From an uncultured Sulfurovum sp. (GTDB taxonomy: Bacteria > Campylobacterota > Campylobacteria > Campylobacterales > Sulfurovaceae): DNA of 5,757 nt. The stretch is from NCBI GenBank assembly GCA_902727905.1, contig CACVAR010000191.1, positions 1-5,757 on the forward strand, in the 5' to 3' direction. The notes under the pieces were generated by a model. That model worked only from the letters and a program-made list of their open reading frames with translations, made no database searches and was not told the DNA's origin. The position numbers were made by a program, and so were the translations under genes. This document shows, one piece after another, positions 1 to 5,757 of this stretch; the stretch's first letter is position 1; every line of letters begins with the position of its first letter.

Positions 1-152
1 TCATCTGACCCAGCAACAGCTCTTACTCCAGCAGCGCCAACATCTATCGCAGCACCTGCAACAGCACCTACAACTTTTATGGGTGCTGTAATAACCTGTG
101 TACAGCCACTCGTAAAGATAATGACTAGGGCAATTAAACTAAATTGTTTCAT
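1..152 (-). CDS. Small lipoprotein, 3' end cut by window edge
   Basis: Reading leftward from 152, the frame is open for 50 codons to the window edge, so the C-terminus is missing. It starts MKQFSLIALVIIFTSGC, a short basic N-terminus, a hydrophobic core and a lipobox (T-S-G-C17), so it should be a signal peptidase II substrate anchored to a membrane by Cys17. The mature part (TQVITAPIKVVG, then Ala/Gly/Val-rich repeats of the type GAVAGAAIDVGAAG) resembles, from memory, the small lipoproteins catalogued as NF038104; no function is known to me. Start choice: an AGGAG at 165-161 lies 8 nt before the ATG at 152 but only 2 nt before the in-frame ATG at 158, so 152 is preferred. It overlaps the stop of the upstream 268-residue lipoprotein gene by 14 nt, which suggests translational coupling in one operon. 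The lipoprotein call is strong; the family name is moderate. Confidence 0.8.
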   Translation of the reverse strand, partial: MKQFSLIALVIIFTSGCTQVITAPIKVVGAVAGAAIDVGAAGVRAVAGSD

Positions 153-945
153 TTTCATCTCTCCTTTCAATGGTTTTCTCTTCTAGGGTTTGTTTCTCCA
201 CAATTTTCTTTTCAGTAGCTTTTTCTTTAACATATTTTCTTTTTTGATTCTTTTTCTTTCGACTCTTTTGTGGAGTTTGTACCCTGTCTAGGTTAGTTAA
301 AATTTCATTAGGTAAAAAACTAGGATAAAGTTTCCTATAGTCTAAATTGTCCCCTAGGAATTTCCACTCTGTATCTTTTTCTTTGATTATAAGTAGCTTT
401 TCAGATTTTGTAATACTGAGTATTCTTTTTTTGACATTAATTTTTATATTTTTTTGTCCATATTTATGGATGAGTACATCATATAAAAAGTTCATTTTTT
501 CTTCTGTATCGTAAAGGGTACCATTAAGAAAACGTATGTTTACTCTAGTTGTGTATTGTGCTTGGGTAAATTCAGTACCATTTGAAAATGTTGTAACAGG
601 GGAAAGTTTAGTGACATTTGTTTCATATGAAGTCATTTCTATATCAGTTGAATTCATCATAGAGGCGATATATTGTCTATAAAGGTCAAGGTCAATTACA
701 TAAAAAAGTTTGGGGTAAGTCTTATCCACTATGGAGTCAGTATCGAAAGTAGTCAGTTTATGTAAATAGTCATCTAGCTCTTTTTTTACAGTCTTTTGTT
801 TTTTACTTAATTCACCAAGTACTGAAACTATTTCTGTTTTGTTATTTTCTTTAGTCTCTTCTTTGCTAGGACTTTTTGTACTGTTACAAGCAGAAAATGC
901 TATGAGACTAAATGTTAGAACTAGATATTTTATATACTGAACCAT
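139..945 (-). CDS. Lipoprotein with NTF2-like-type core and basic C-terminal tail
   Basis: 268 residues. The N-terminus has a hydrophobic stretch ending in A-F-S-A-C20, an acceptable though not ideal lipobox (Phe at -3), followed by a Ser/Lys/Glu-rich linker, so an envelope lipoprotein is likely. Residues about 40-220 look like one folded alpha+beta domain, with helices around DDYLHKL and YRQYIASMMN, a strand-rich centre, and W192 with FLGDN near its end. The pattern 'TYPKLF...W.FL...P.EI...L' reminds me of uncharacterised NTF2-like proteins; this is recall, not a search result. Residues about 225-268 are low complexity and strongly charged (Lys/Arg/Glu), possibly contacting nucleic acid, peptidoglycan or anionic lipid. 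The start at 945 lies 10 nt after the stop of the DUF255-type gene, with a weak GGAAA ribosome-binding site; the end overlaps the next small lipoprotein gene. Function unknown. Confidence 0.85.
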   Translation of the reverse strand: MVQYIKYLVLTFSLIAFSACNSTKSPSKEETKENNKTEIVSVLGELSKKQKTVKKELDDYLHKLTTFDTDSIVDKTYPKLFYVIDLDLYRQYIASMMNSTDIEMTSYETNVTKLSPVTTFSNGTEFTQAQYTTRVNIRFLNGTLYDTEEKMNFLYDVLIHKYGQKNIKINVKKRILSITKSEKLLIIKEKDTEWKFLGDNLDYRKLYPSFLPNEILTNLDRVQTPQKSRKKKNQKRKYVKEKATEKKIVEKQTLEEKTIERRDENETI

Positions 946-955
946 ATACTTTCCA

Positions 956-2593
956 TTATAAATTTTTTAGGTATTGCTTGACATCTTCAAATGTTTTTTC
1001 TTTTTTTAGTGTGGAGTGAGAATTATCAATATGCAATAGCGCTTCATTACTTGTCTTAAAATAAACATAAGGATAAGAGAGCTTTTCTCTTTGTCCAATA
1101 TGTGGTTTTAATAAGTTTTCATTTCCTTTGATGATTATATCATCTTTTAAATAGCGTAAAACCATTTGTGTAAGTTTTGGTGAAGAAAGTGGTTGTCGCA
1201 TTAGATTATAAGAGTGTAGTTCTAAAGTTTTAAATACAAATTTTTTATAATTGTTATCAACCAATGAAGAGATACTTAAAAGTAAAGAAAGTGAAGTTGA
1301 GACTGAAGAAGGTATGTTCATGTCATGAATACTTTCTCGTAATTTAAAGTCACCTTTTGAGTAAACCCATCTTGCTTGTTCATAATATTGTTCAATGATT
1401 AAGTTAGAGAACTGTGTTGCCATAATTAAAAATGATTCATCTAAAGTATACTGATAAGCAGTAATCGAAGCTTCACCAAGGCTTGCATAATCTTCTAAAA
1501 AAGCAGCAATATGAGCTTTTGCATCTACTTTTTTGGTATGGTAGAGTGTTCCAGAGACATAAAGTTCAGATAATATTGCTTCTAAGGTTTCCACAGCATG
1601 TATTTTATATTTAGCATCAATGTTAGAAGCAGCGAAAAGGGTTTTAACCATTTCAGCATTCCATGAGGTAATAATCTCTTCATTTTCAAATGCAAATAAT
1701 TTATTATTTTGTCGCGCTTTTAACATAAAATCTATACTTTGAATGGCTATTTTTTTATAAGTTTCATTTTCTGTTAATGTATAAGCACGTAGATAAAGCC
1801 TTAGAAGTTGAGCATTGTCATAAGTTGTTTTAACTTCATAGGGTTGGCTCCATGTTTTATCTTTTGAATAGTTATAAAAAGCACCGTTTTCTAAGTCATA
1901 GAAACCACCTTTTATCATATGGTCAAGTGTTAGTGTAATGGCTGATAGTAGCTTAGCATTTTTTTCAAGTTCATAGACATCCAAGAGTAAATTGAGTGTC
2001 GTAGTATTTGGAAATTTTGGTGCTTTTGAAAAACCACCAAATTCAGAATCAAGTAGGTTTTCCATATGTTTTATAATTGTCTTACTAACATCAATATTTA
2101 GTTTTGTTGCTTGAATACTTTGTTTTTGTGTATTGACATGAGAAAGAACTTCTTGCCCTTTTTGTGCAAGGGTATCATAGTCTGTAATATACTTTTTTGA
2201 GATAATACGTAAAAGAGATTCTAAACTTAATTGGTCATTTATCTCTTCAGAGGGTATGTATGAACCTGCATAAAAAGGTTCTAGGTTGGCTGTTAAAAAA
2301 AGACTTAGAGGTGAACCGGTTGTCTCACGGTTCATTAAACTATAAACTTTGTGGTAGTAACGTTCTATGTCTGGGCGTTCATCTTTATTTACAAATATAG
2401 GGATAAAACGTTCATTCAAGAGTTCTATTATGGTTGGATCTTCAAAAGAATCTTCTTGCATTTTTTTTGACCATTGAGAGCTAGTACTGCTAATAAATAA
2501 AAAAATAGATTTGTTCTCATTCTTTGCTTTTTGTAAGGTTTCTTGTGAATAAGGAGACCAATTAATTTGTTCTTTTTGTGGAACATTTGACAT
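956..2593 (-). CDS. Cysteine-free DUF255/YyaL (SSP411)-like protein
   Basis: 545 residues with no signal peptide or membrane segment, so probably cytoplasmic. Residues 10-114 match the thioredoxin-fold domain of the DUF255 family: INW near the start, then KAKNENKSIFLFIS, DSFEDPTI, LLNERF, DERPDI (71-76), a Pro95 at the cis-Pro position and FYAGSYIP. Residues about 165-545 match the alpha/alpha barrel: EFGGFSKAPKFP (184-195), YDNAQ (258-262), ITSWN (309-313), FLEDYA (366-371). Where relatives have CHWC there is S39-Q-W-S42, and the protein contains no cysteine at all. Also absent are the N-terminal SSPYLLQH block, the HFEKM motif (here YEVKT, 252-256) and the SALDAD...EG...W segment that normally precedes ITSWN; the last accounts for much of the shortness against the usual 600-700 residues. 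First gene of a likely three-gene operon, divergent from dsbD. The family's role is not settled, and here a thiol-redox role is excluded by sequence. Start at ATG 2593 has an AAAGG six bases upstream. Confidence 0.88.
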   Translation of the reverse strand: MSNVPQKEQINWSPYSQETLQKAKNENKSIFLFISSTSSQWSKKMQEDSFEDPTIIELLNERFIPIFVNKDERPDIERYYHKVYSLMNRETTGSPLSLFLTANLEPFYAGSYIPSEEINDQLSLESLLRIISKKYITDYDTLAQKGQEVLSHVNTQKQSIQATKLNIDVSKTIIKHMENLLDSEFGGFSKAPKFPNTTTLNLLLDVYELEKNAKLLSAITLTLDHMIKGGFYDLENGAFYNYSKDKTWSQPYEVKTTYDNAQLLRLYLRAYTLTENETYKKIAIQSIDFMLKARQNNKLFAFENEEIITSWNAEMVKTLFAASNIDAKYKIHAVETLEAILSELYVSGTLYHTKKVDAKAHIAAFLEDYASLGEASITAYQYTLDESFLIMATQFSNLIIEQYYEQARWVYSKGDFKLRESIHDMNIPSSVSTSLSLLLSISSLVDNNYKKFVFKTLELHSYNLMRQPLSSPKLTQMVLRYLKDDIIIKGNENLLKPHIGQREKLSYPYVYFKTSNEALLHIDNSHSTLKKEKTFEDVKQYLKNL

Positions 2594-2684
2594 TATAGAC
2601 CTTTGTTATATTAACTTTTTAAATAAAAAATAATAATTATTAATATTTTTTGATTTTATTACTTTTCTTAGTCATGTTTTTTAA

Positions 2685-2690
2685 ATTATA
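2685..2690 (-). promoter_or_regulatory. Candidate -10 box for the minus-strand operon
   Basis: On the minus strand this reads TATAAT, a perfect match to the sigma-70 -10 consensus, and would start transcription near 2678, giving a leader of roughly 85 nt before the DUF255-like gene. No convincing -35 is visible (an A/T run lies at the right distance), which is common in Campylobacterota. The surrounding DNA is so AT-rich that chance matches are likely. Confidence 0.3.
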
Positions 2691-2770
2691 AAGAGTTTTA
2701 TACATATTATTTTGTTATAGTACTACACATATTGTACACATGTTATTAACTATAATAATTTAACTGATAT

Positions 2771-2776
2771 TATAAT
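2771..2776 (+). promoter_or_regulatory. Candidate -10 box for dsbD
   Basis: A perfect TATAAT ends 29 nt before the dsbD ATG. Transcription would begin around 2783, giving a short leader of about 23 nt that still contains the AAGGGA ribosome-binding site (2790-2795). No -35 element matching TTGACA is present; the upstream DNA is made of A/T tracts. Confidence 0.45.
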
Positions 2777-2805
2777 CTTTAGATTAAAAAAGGGATAAAA
2801 GAAGA

Positions 2806-4581
2806 ATGAAGTTTTTAAAATTACTCTTACTTGTTACCACTATTGCTTATGCTGGATTTGGAGCAAAGTTAAAAAAGGATGATTTATTATCTGCAGAGGA
2901 AGCCTTTAAAGTCTCAGCCGTTCAAAATGGTGATGTTATTGAAACTAAAATTATCTTGGGAGATAAAATTCATGTTACAGCAAGCACCCTTAAATATTCT
3001 ATAGTAGAACCTGATGAAATAGCACTTGATGTTAAAGTTCCATCTCCACATGAAGTTGATGGGGACATGGTTTATGATAAAGAGATTTTAGTAAATATAC
3101 CTTTGAAAGATATATATTCTAAAGTTTCTGGAGACTATACCTTAGCCATTGATTTTGCTGGTTGTTCAGATGCTGGGATTTGTTATAATCCTATTTCTGA
3201 CAAATTTAAGTTTGTAGGTGACCCAAATGCTAAGAGTACTTGGGGTAAAGTTATGGAAGCTATTGACCAAGCAAACCCGATGGCAATAGTAGATATTTTA
3301 ATTAATGAAAGTTCATTTTTTGTTATTCTTTTATTTTTAATTATGGGTCTTCTTCTTGCATTAACTCCTTGTATTTTCCCAATGATTCCAATTTTATCTT
3401 CTATTATTGTTTCGCAACAAACTGAGGATGAAGAGCCAAGTGCTTTTAAAGGCTTCTTTATCTCTTTAGTATATGTATTATCAATGGCTGTTACCTATAC
3501 TTTAGTTGGTGTTATTTCTGGACTATTGGGTGCTGATATTCAAGCTGCTATGCAGAGTCCATGGGTACTTACTGGGTTTGCTGTGATGTTCTTTGCTTTA
3601 GCCATTTCGCTTTTTGGTTATTATGAAATTCAACTACCTTCTAAATGGCAAAGTAAAATCAATGCAATGAGTGATAATGCACAAGGTAATGGTATTATCG
3701 GTACAGTCATTATGGGATTCTTGTCAGCATTTATTATTGGACCATGTGTTGCACCACCATTGGCAGGAGCTGTTATTTTCATTTCTCAAACAGGAGATGC
3801 GTTCCTTGGGGGAGTTGCACTTTTTGCTATGAGTATGGGTATGGGACTGCCACTATTATTAGTCGGAGCAGGAGCTGGTAAGTTTATGCCAAGACCTGGT
3901 GGTTGGATGACAGCTGTTTCTCAGACCTTTGGTGTGGTTATGCTAGCATTATCAATTTTTATGCTTGGTAAAGTACTATCAGCAGAGTTTACCATGTTAC
4001 TTTGGTCATTGTTCTTTATGGGAACAGCGTTCTATATGGGTGTCTTTGACAGCTCATCAGCTAGAGCAGGTATGAAAAAATTATTCCAGCTAATAGCATT
4101 TACATTCTTAATTTATGGGGTTATCCTATTTGTAGGTTTTCTTACGAATGCAAAATCTATACTTAATCCTTTAGAAAAGTTGAAAGCAGGAACAGTTGTT
4201 CAGACTGTAGGAGTTCCAGCAGTTGACAATAAAAAAGCGATAGCTGGTTACTCTATTGCGAAACTTCAAGCAGAGGTTGAAGCTTCTGACAAATTAGTAC
4301 TTGTTGATTTTAGAAAAAAATCTTGTGCTGCTTGTGATGAGCTAGAACTGTTGACATTTCCTAACCCTAAAGTTCAAGCTGAATTAAAACGTTTTAAATT
4401 TATTAAAATTGATGTGACAAACAATACAGATGAAGAGAAAGCACTGATGAAAAAATATAATGCTTTTGGTACACCAAGTATTATATTTTTTGACAAAGAA
4501 AATAAATATTTAGCTAACAAAACGGTATCTGGTTTTGTCAATGCTGAAAAGTTTTCTAAACACCTAAAGACTATTAATTGA
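2806..4581 (+). CDS. dsbD: Thiol:disulfide interchange protein DsbD
   Basis: 591 residues, the usual full length. DsbD moves electrons from cytoplasmic thioredoxin across the inner membrane to periplasmic thiol proteins, for example those serving cytochrome c maturation and disulfide repair. Visible parts: a signal peptide (residues 1-16, AYA before Gly17); a periplasmic alpha domain with C120 and C126 in GCSDAGICYNP; a membrane beta domain of about eight helices (roughly 171-447) with C189 in ALTPCIFPMIPIL and C314 in IIGPCVAPPLAGA; and a thioredoxin-like gamma domain (about 476-591) with C507-A-A-C510 and a cis-Pro at P557 (FGTP). All three cysteine pairs are therefore intact. The gamma-domain CxxC is preceded by Ser506 rather than the common Trp. 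The start at 2806 has an AAGGGA 10 nt upstream. Its stop overlaps the start of the CvfB-like gene by 4 nt, so the two are probably co-transcribed and translationally coupled. Confidence 0.96.
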   Translation: MKFLKLLLLVTTIAYAGFGAKLKKDDLLSAEEAFKVSAVQNGDVIETKIILGDKIHVTASTLKYSIVEPDEIALDVKVPSPHEVDGDMVYDKEILVNIPLKDIYSKVSGDYTLAIDFAGCSDAGICYNPISDKFKFVGDPNAKSTWGKVMEAIDQANPMAIVDILINESSFFVILLFLIMGLLLALTPCIFPMIPILSSIIVSQQTEDEEPSAFKGFFISLVYVLSMAVTYTLVGVISGLLGADIQAAMQSPWVLTGFAVMFFALAISLFGYYEIQLPSKWQSKINAMSDNAQGNGIIGTVIMGFLSAFIIGPCVAPPLAGAVIFISQTGDAFLGGVALFAMSMGMGLPLLLVGAGAGKFMPRPGGWMTAVSQTFGVVMLALSIFMLGKVLSAEFTMLLWSLFFMGTAFYMGVFDSSSARAGMKKLFQLIAFTFLIYGVILFVGFLTNAKSILNPLEKLKAGTVVQTVGVPAVDNKKAIAGYSIAKLQAEVEASDKLVLVDFRKKSCAACDELELLTFPNPKVQAELKRFKFIKIDVTNNTDEEKALMKKYNAFGTPSIIFFDKENKYLANKTVSGFVNAEKFSKHLKTIN

Positions 4582-5423
4582 ACCAAACCCTCGCTATTGG
4601 TGAAGTGAACACCCTTCGTGTCGAGCGTGACACAGACTTTGGTCTCTACTTAAGAGCTGAAAATTTTGAAGAGGTTCTTCTTCCTAACATTTATGTTATG
4701 GAAGATGAAATGCCTCTTGGTGCTGAAGTTCAAGTATTTCTCTATACTGATTCAGAAGACAGACCTGTCGCTACGACAAAATTTCCTTATGCAAAACTTG
4801 GTGAATTTGGCTACTTTACTGTGGTTGACTACCAACGTTTTGGAGCATTTGTAAACTGGGGGCTTCCTAAAGACTTGTTTGTTCCTCTTTCTCAACAAAA
4901 ATGTCACTTTCACATAGGTTCTAAGTATGTTTTACGTGTTTGTTTAGACAAAGAGACAGGACGGCTTTATGGAACACATAAAATTGGTAAATGGCTCTCT
5001 AAAGAGACAGAATATTTAGAGCTGAATCAAAAGGTGAACATCTTAGTACTCTCTAAAACCCCACTTGGTCATAAAGTGATTGTTGAGAATCAACATGAGG
5101 GAATGCTTTTTGAAAATGAGATTTTTGAAACACTTAAAGTAGGTGATCGTAAAATTGCCTATGTTAAAAAAATTCGTAAAGATGGTAAGTTAGATCTCTC
5201 TTTACAGCCTATTGGTAAAAAACAAAATGCTGATACATTTGAAGAAAAAGTATTGGAAGTATTAGAAGAAAAAGAAGGGTTTGTAGCTCTAAATTCTAAG
5301 AGTGATGCAGAAGAGATTATGAAAGTTTTTTCTATGAGTAAAAAAAACTTTAAACGTTCTGTTACGGCACTTATTGCCTCTAAACAGCTTCAATTTTCAG
5401 AGGGTGGCATAAAAGCTCTCTAG
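4578..5423 (+). CDS. CvfB/YitL-family S1 RNA-binding protein
   Basis: 281 residues, close to the usual size of the CvfB (Staphylococcus) / YitL (Bacillus) family of cytoplasmic RNA-binding regulators. Layout: S1-like domain 1, about 4-68 (IGEVNTLRVERDTDFGLYL); S1 domain 2, about 70-137 (FGYFTVVDYQRFGAFVNWGL, then LFVPLSQQ); S1 domain 3, about 146-213 (ending GKLDLSLQPIG); then a C-terminal winged helix, about 218-281 (SMSKKNFKRSVTAL and ISKQL-like helix pattern, ending GGIKAL). The start is TTG at 4578 inside the sequence TTGA, whose TGA ends dsbD. The family-typical N-terminus begins right there, and the next possible start (GTG at 4605) would cut into the first S1 domain. The ribosome-binding site is weak (AAAGA at 4566-4570), so it likely depends on re-initiation after dsbD. 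RNA targets cannot be read from sequence. Confidence 0.92.
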   Translation: MNQTLAIGEVNTLRVERDTDFGLYLRAENFEEVLLPNIYVMEDEMPLGAEVQVFLYTDSEDRPVATTKFPYAKLGEFGYFTVVDYQRFGAFVNWGLPKDLFVPLSQQKCHFHIGSKYVLRVCLDKETGRLYGTHKIGKWLSKETEYLELNQKVNILVLSKTPLGHKVIVENQHEGMLFENEIFETLKVGDRKIAYVKKIRKDGKLDLSLQPIGKKQNADTFEEKVLEVLEEKEGFVALNSKSDAEEIMKVFSMSKKNFKRSVTALIASKQLQFSEGGIKAL

Positions 5424-5442
5424 AGTGTTTTCCCCTGAAAAT
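5393..5442 (+). other. Long imperfect hairpin through the end of the CvfB-like gene
   Basis: ATTTTCAG (5393-5400) pairs with CTGAAAAT (5435-5442). GGG (5402-5404) pairs with CCC (5432-5434), leaving A5401 bulged. After a six-base left-side bulge (5405-5410), AAAA (5411-5414) pairs with TTTT (5428-5431), and GCTC (5415-5418) pairs with GAGT (5423-5426, one G-U), with G5427 bulged and a TCTA loop. That is about 19 base pairs and includes the stop codon at 5421-5423. The bases after the stem are not a T-run, so it does not look like a standard intrinsic terminator; it may be a 3'-end stabiliser, processing site or unusual terminator. Confidence 0.6.
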
Positions 5443-5448
5443 AGCGTC

Positions 5449-5469
5449 TAAATGAAGCTTTATTTTTTT
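5449..5469 (+). terminator. Weak candidate intrinsic terminator after the CvfB-like gene
   Basis: A short TAAA/TTTA stem (5449-5452 with 5459-5462, six-base loop) is directly followed by seven T residues (5463-5469). The stem is only four A-T pairs, so on its own it would be poor; it could work together with the larger hairpin just upstream. Confidence 0.25.
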
Positions 5470-5500
5470 AATTACTAGTTTATTAAATACTATACAGTAC

Positions 5501-5530
5501 TTAGACTATGGTGATTTTATGGGATAAAAT
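5501..5530 (+). promoter_or_regulatory. Candidate promoter for the DUF3015-like gene
   Basis: TTAGAC (5501-5506) and TAAAAT (5525-5530) are separated by 18 nt and would start transcription near 5537, leaving a leader of about 70 nt. An alternative -10 is TAGAAT at 5545-5550, without a recognisable -35. The gap after the preceding gene and the strong separate ribosome-binding site support an independent transcript. Confidence 0.35.
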
Positions 5531-5536
5531 TAAGAT

Positions 5537-5593
5537 TTTAAGTGTAGAATGGCACGTCGAGTCAAATATCAGAGGACTCAGTTAGGCACTAAA
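5537..5593 (+). other. Possibly folded leader of the DUF3015-like gene
   Basis: TTT-A-AGTG (5537-5544) can pair with CACTAAA (5587-5593), seven pairs with A5540 bulged. Inside it GAGTC (5559-5563) can pair with GACTC (5575-5579) around an 11-base loop. GGCAC also occurs twice (5551-5555 and 5585-5589). The outer helix ends just before the ribosome-binding site at 5596-5601. It matches no riboswitch class I recognise. Confidence 0.3.
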
Positions 5594-5595
5594 TT

Positions 5596-5601
5596 AAAGG
5601 A
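5596..5601 (+). promoter_or_regulatory. Ribosome-binding site of the DUF3015-like gene
   Basis: AAAGGA sits 7 nt before the ATG at 5609. It decides the start: the nearer ATG at 5601 overlaps the site itself and meets a stop after three codons (ATG AAT ATA TGA). Confidence 0.75.
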
Positions 5602-5608
5602 TGAATAT

Positions 5609-5757
5609 ATGAAGAAAATTAAATTATCATTGGCTGTTTTAGCAGTATCTGTACTTTTTGCACCACAAGCACAAGCACGTGAGTTTGCAGACATTTATAC
5701 AGAGTGTGGATTAGGTTCTATGATTGCACCAACTAACACAACAGTGGCTGCGATAAC
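5609..5757 (+). CDS. DUF3015-like exported protein, 3' end cut by window edge
   Basis: 49 complete codons are visible; the gene continues past the window. It opens with a clear Sec signal peptide: MKK, a Leu/Val/Ala core and a cleavage site after AQA at residue 23, so the product is periplasmic or secreted. The mature start, REFADIYTECGLGSMIAP followed by TNTTVAAI, resembles the opening of DUF3015 proteins, which typically have a CG-G-MI segment followed by a VAAI(T/S)N stretch. This family match is from memory. The function of DUF3015 proteins is unknown to me. Cys33 may form a disulfide with a later cysteine outside the window. The strong ribosome-binding site and upstream candidate promoter suggest its own transcription rather than read-through from the CvfB-like gene. 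Confidence 0.8.
   Translation, partial: MKKIKLSLAVLAVSVLFAPQAQAREFADIYTECGLGSMIAPTNTTVAAI

Noticed and set aside
150..158. ATG at 158 as the start of the small lipoprotein
   Set aside because: It would put the AGGAG only 2 nt from the start codon; the ATG at 152 gives an 8-nt spacing and a normal signal peptide.
4374..4586. 70-codon minus-strand open frame
   Set aside because: It lies opposite the conserved thioredoxin-like gamma domain of DsbD, has no family resemblance and no supporting ribosome-binding site; a shadow frame.
4666..4854. 62-codon plus-strand open frame
   Set aside because: It is out of frame inside the S1 domains of the CvfB-like gene and its protein looks like Phe/Leu-rich out-of-frame translation.
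5340..5347. A8 run in the CvfB-like gene as a frameshift or slippage site
   Set aside because: The frame is intact and the winged-helix pattern continues normally through it; an alternative product would need evidence not present here. The A8 run in the DUF255-like gene (minus strand, near 2461-2468) was dismissed for the same reason.
5424..5608. Known riboswitch, tRNA or small ORF in the gap before the DUF3015-like gene
   Set aside because: I find no cloverleaf, no recognised riboswitch core and no open frame with a ribosome-binding site.
5601..5611. ATG at 5601 as start of the DUF3015-like protein
   Set aside because: It runs into a stop after three codons and overlaps the ribosome-binding site; the ATG at 5609 opens a proper signal peptide.

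Overview
The window is clearly AT-rich bacterial DNA with tightly packed genes on both strands. A full-length DsbD, a CvfB/YitL-type S1 protein, a DUF3015-like secreted protein and the codon and intergenic base use together suggest Campylobacterota (the Sulfurimonas/Sulfurovum/Arcobacter type of organism). The phylum is an inference from protein flavour and the genus is not determined. I see no mobile element, CRISPR array, tRNA, rRNA or phage gene.

Left half, minus strand (2593 down to 1): three genes in a row with a 10-nt gap and then a 14-nt overlap, so almost certainly one transcript. The first encodes a 545-residue relative of the DUF255/YyaL/SSP411 family (thioredoxin fold followed by an alpha/alpha barrel). 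The second encodes a 268-residue lipoprotein with a very basic, charged tail. The third encodes a small lipoprotein that runs off the left edge. The DUF255-type protein is the most unusual item here. Its CxxC is replaced by SQWS, it has no cysteine anywhere, and several other hallmark blocks of the family are missing or altered.

Middle (2594-2805): a very AT-rich divergent intergenic region holding candidate -10 boxes for both directions and AT-rich palindromes.

Right half, plus strand (2806-5757): dsbD, with all six redox cysteines of the alpha, beta and gamma domains, overlaps by four bases (TTGA) a TTG-started gene for a three-S1-domain plus winged-helix RNA-binding protein of the CvfB/YitL type. 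The end of that gene forms a long imperfect hairpin through its stop codon. After a 185-nt gap with a candidate promoter and a possibly folded leader, a DUF3015-like exported protein starts and is cut by the window end.

Reading it together: the right half is an ordinary envelope-thiol and RNA-binding gene pair plus a separate secreted protein. The left half is a probable operon for a cytoplasmic, redox-dead thioredoxin-fold protein and two envelope lipoproteins of unknown role, divergent from the membrane thiol reductase.
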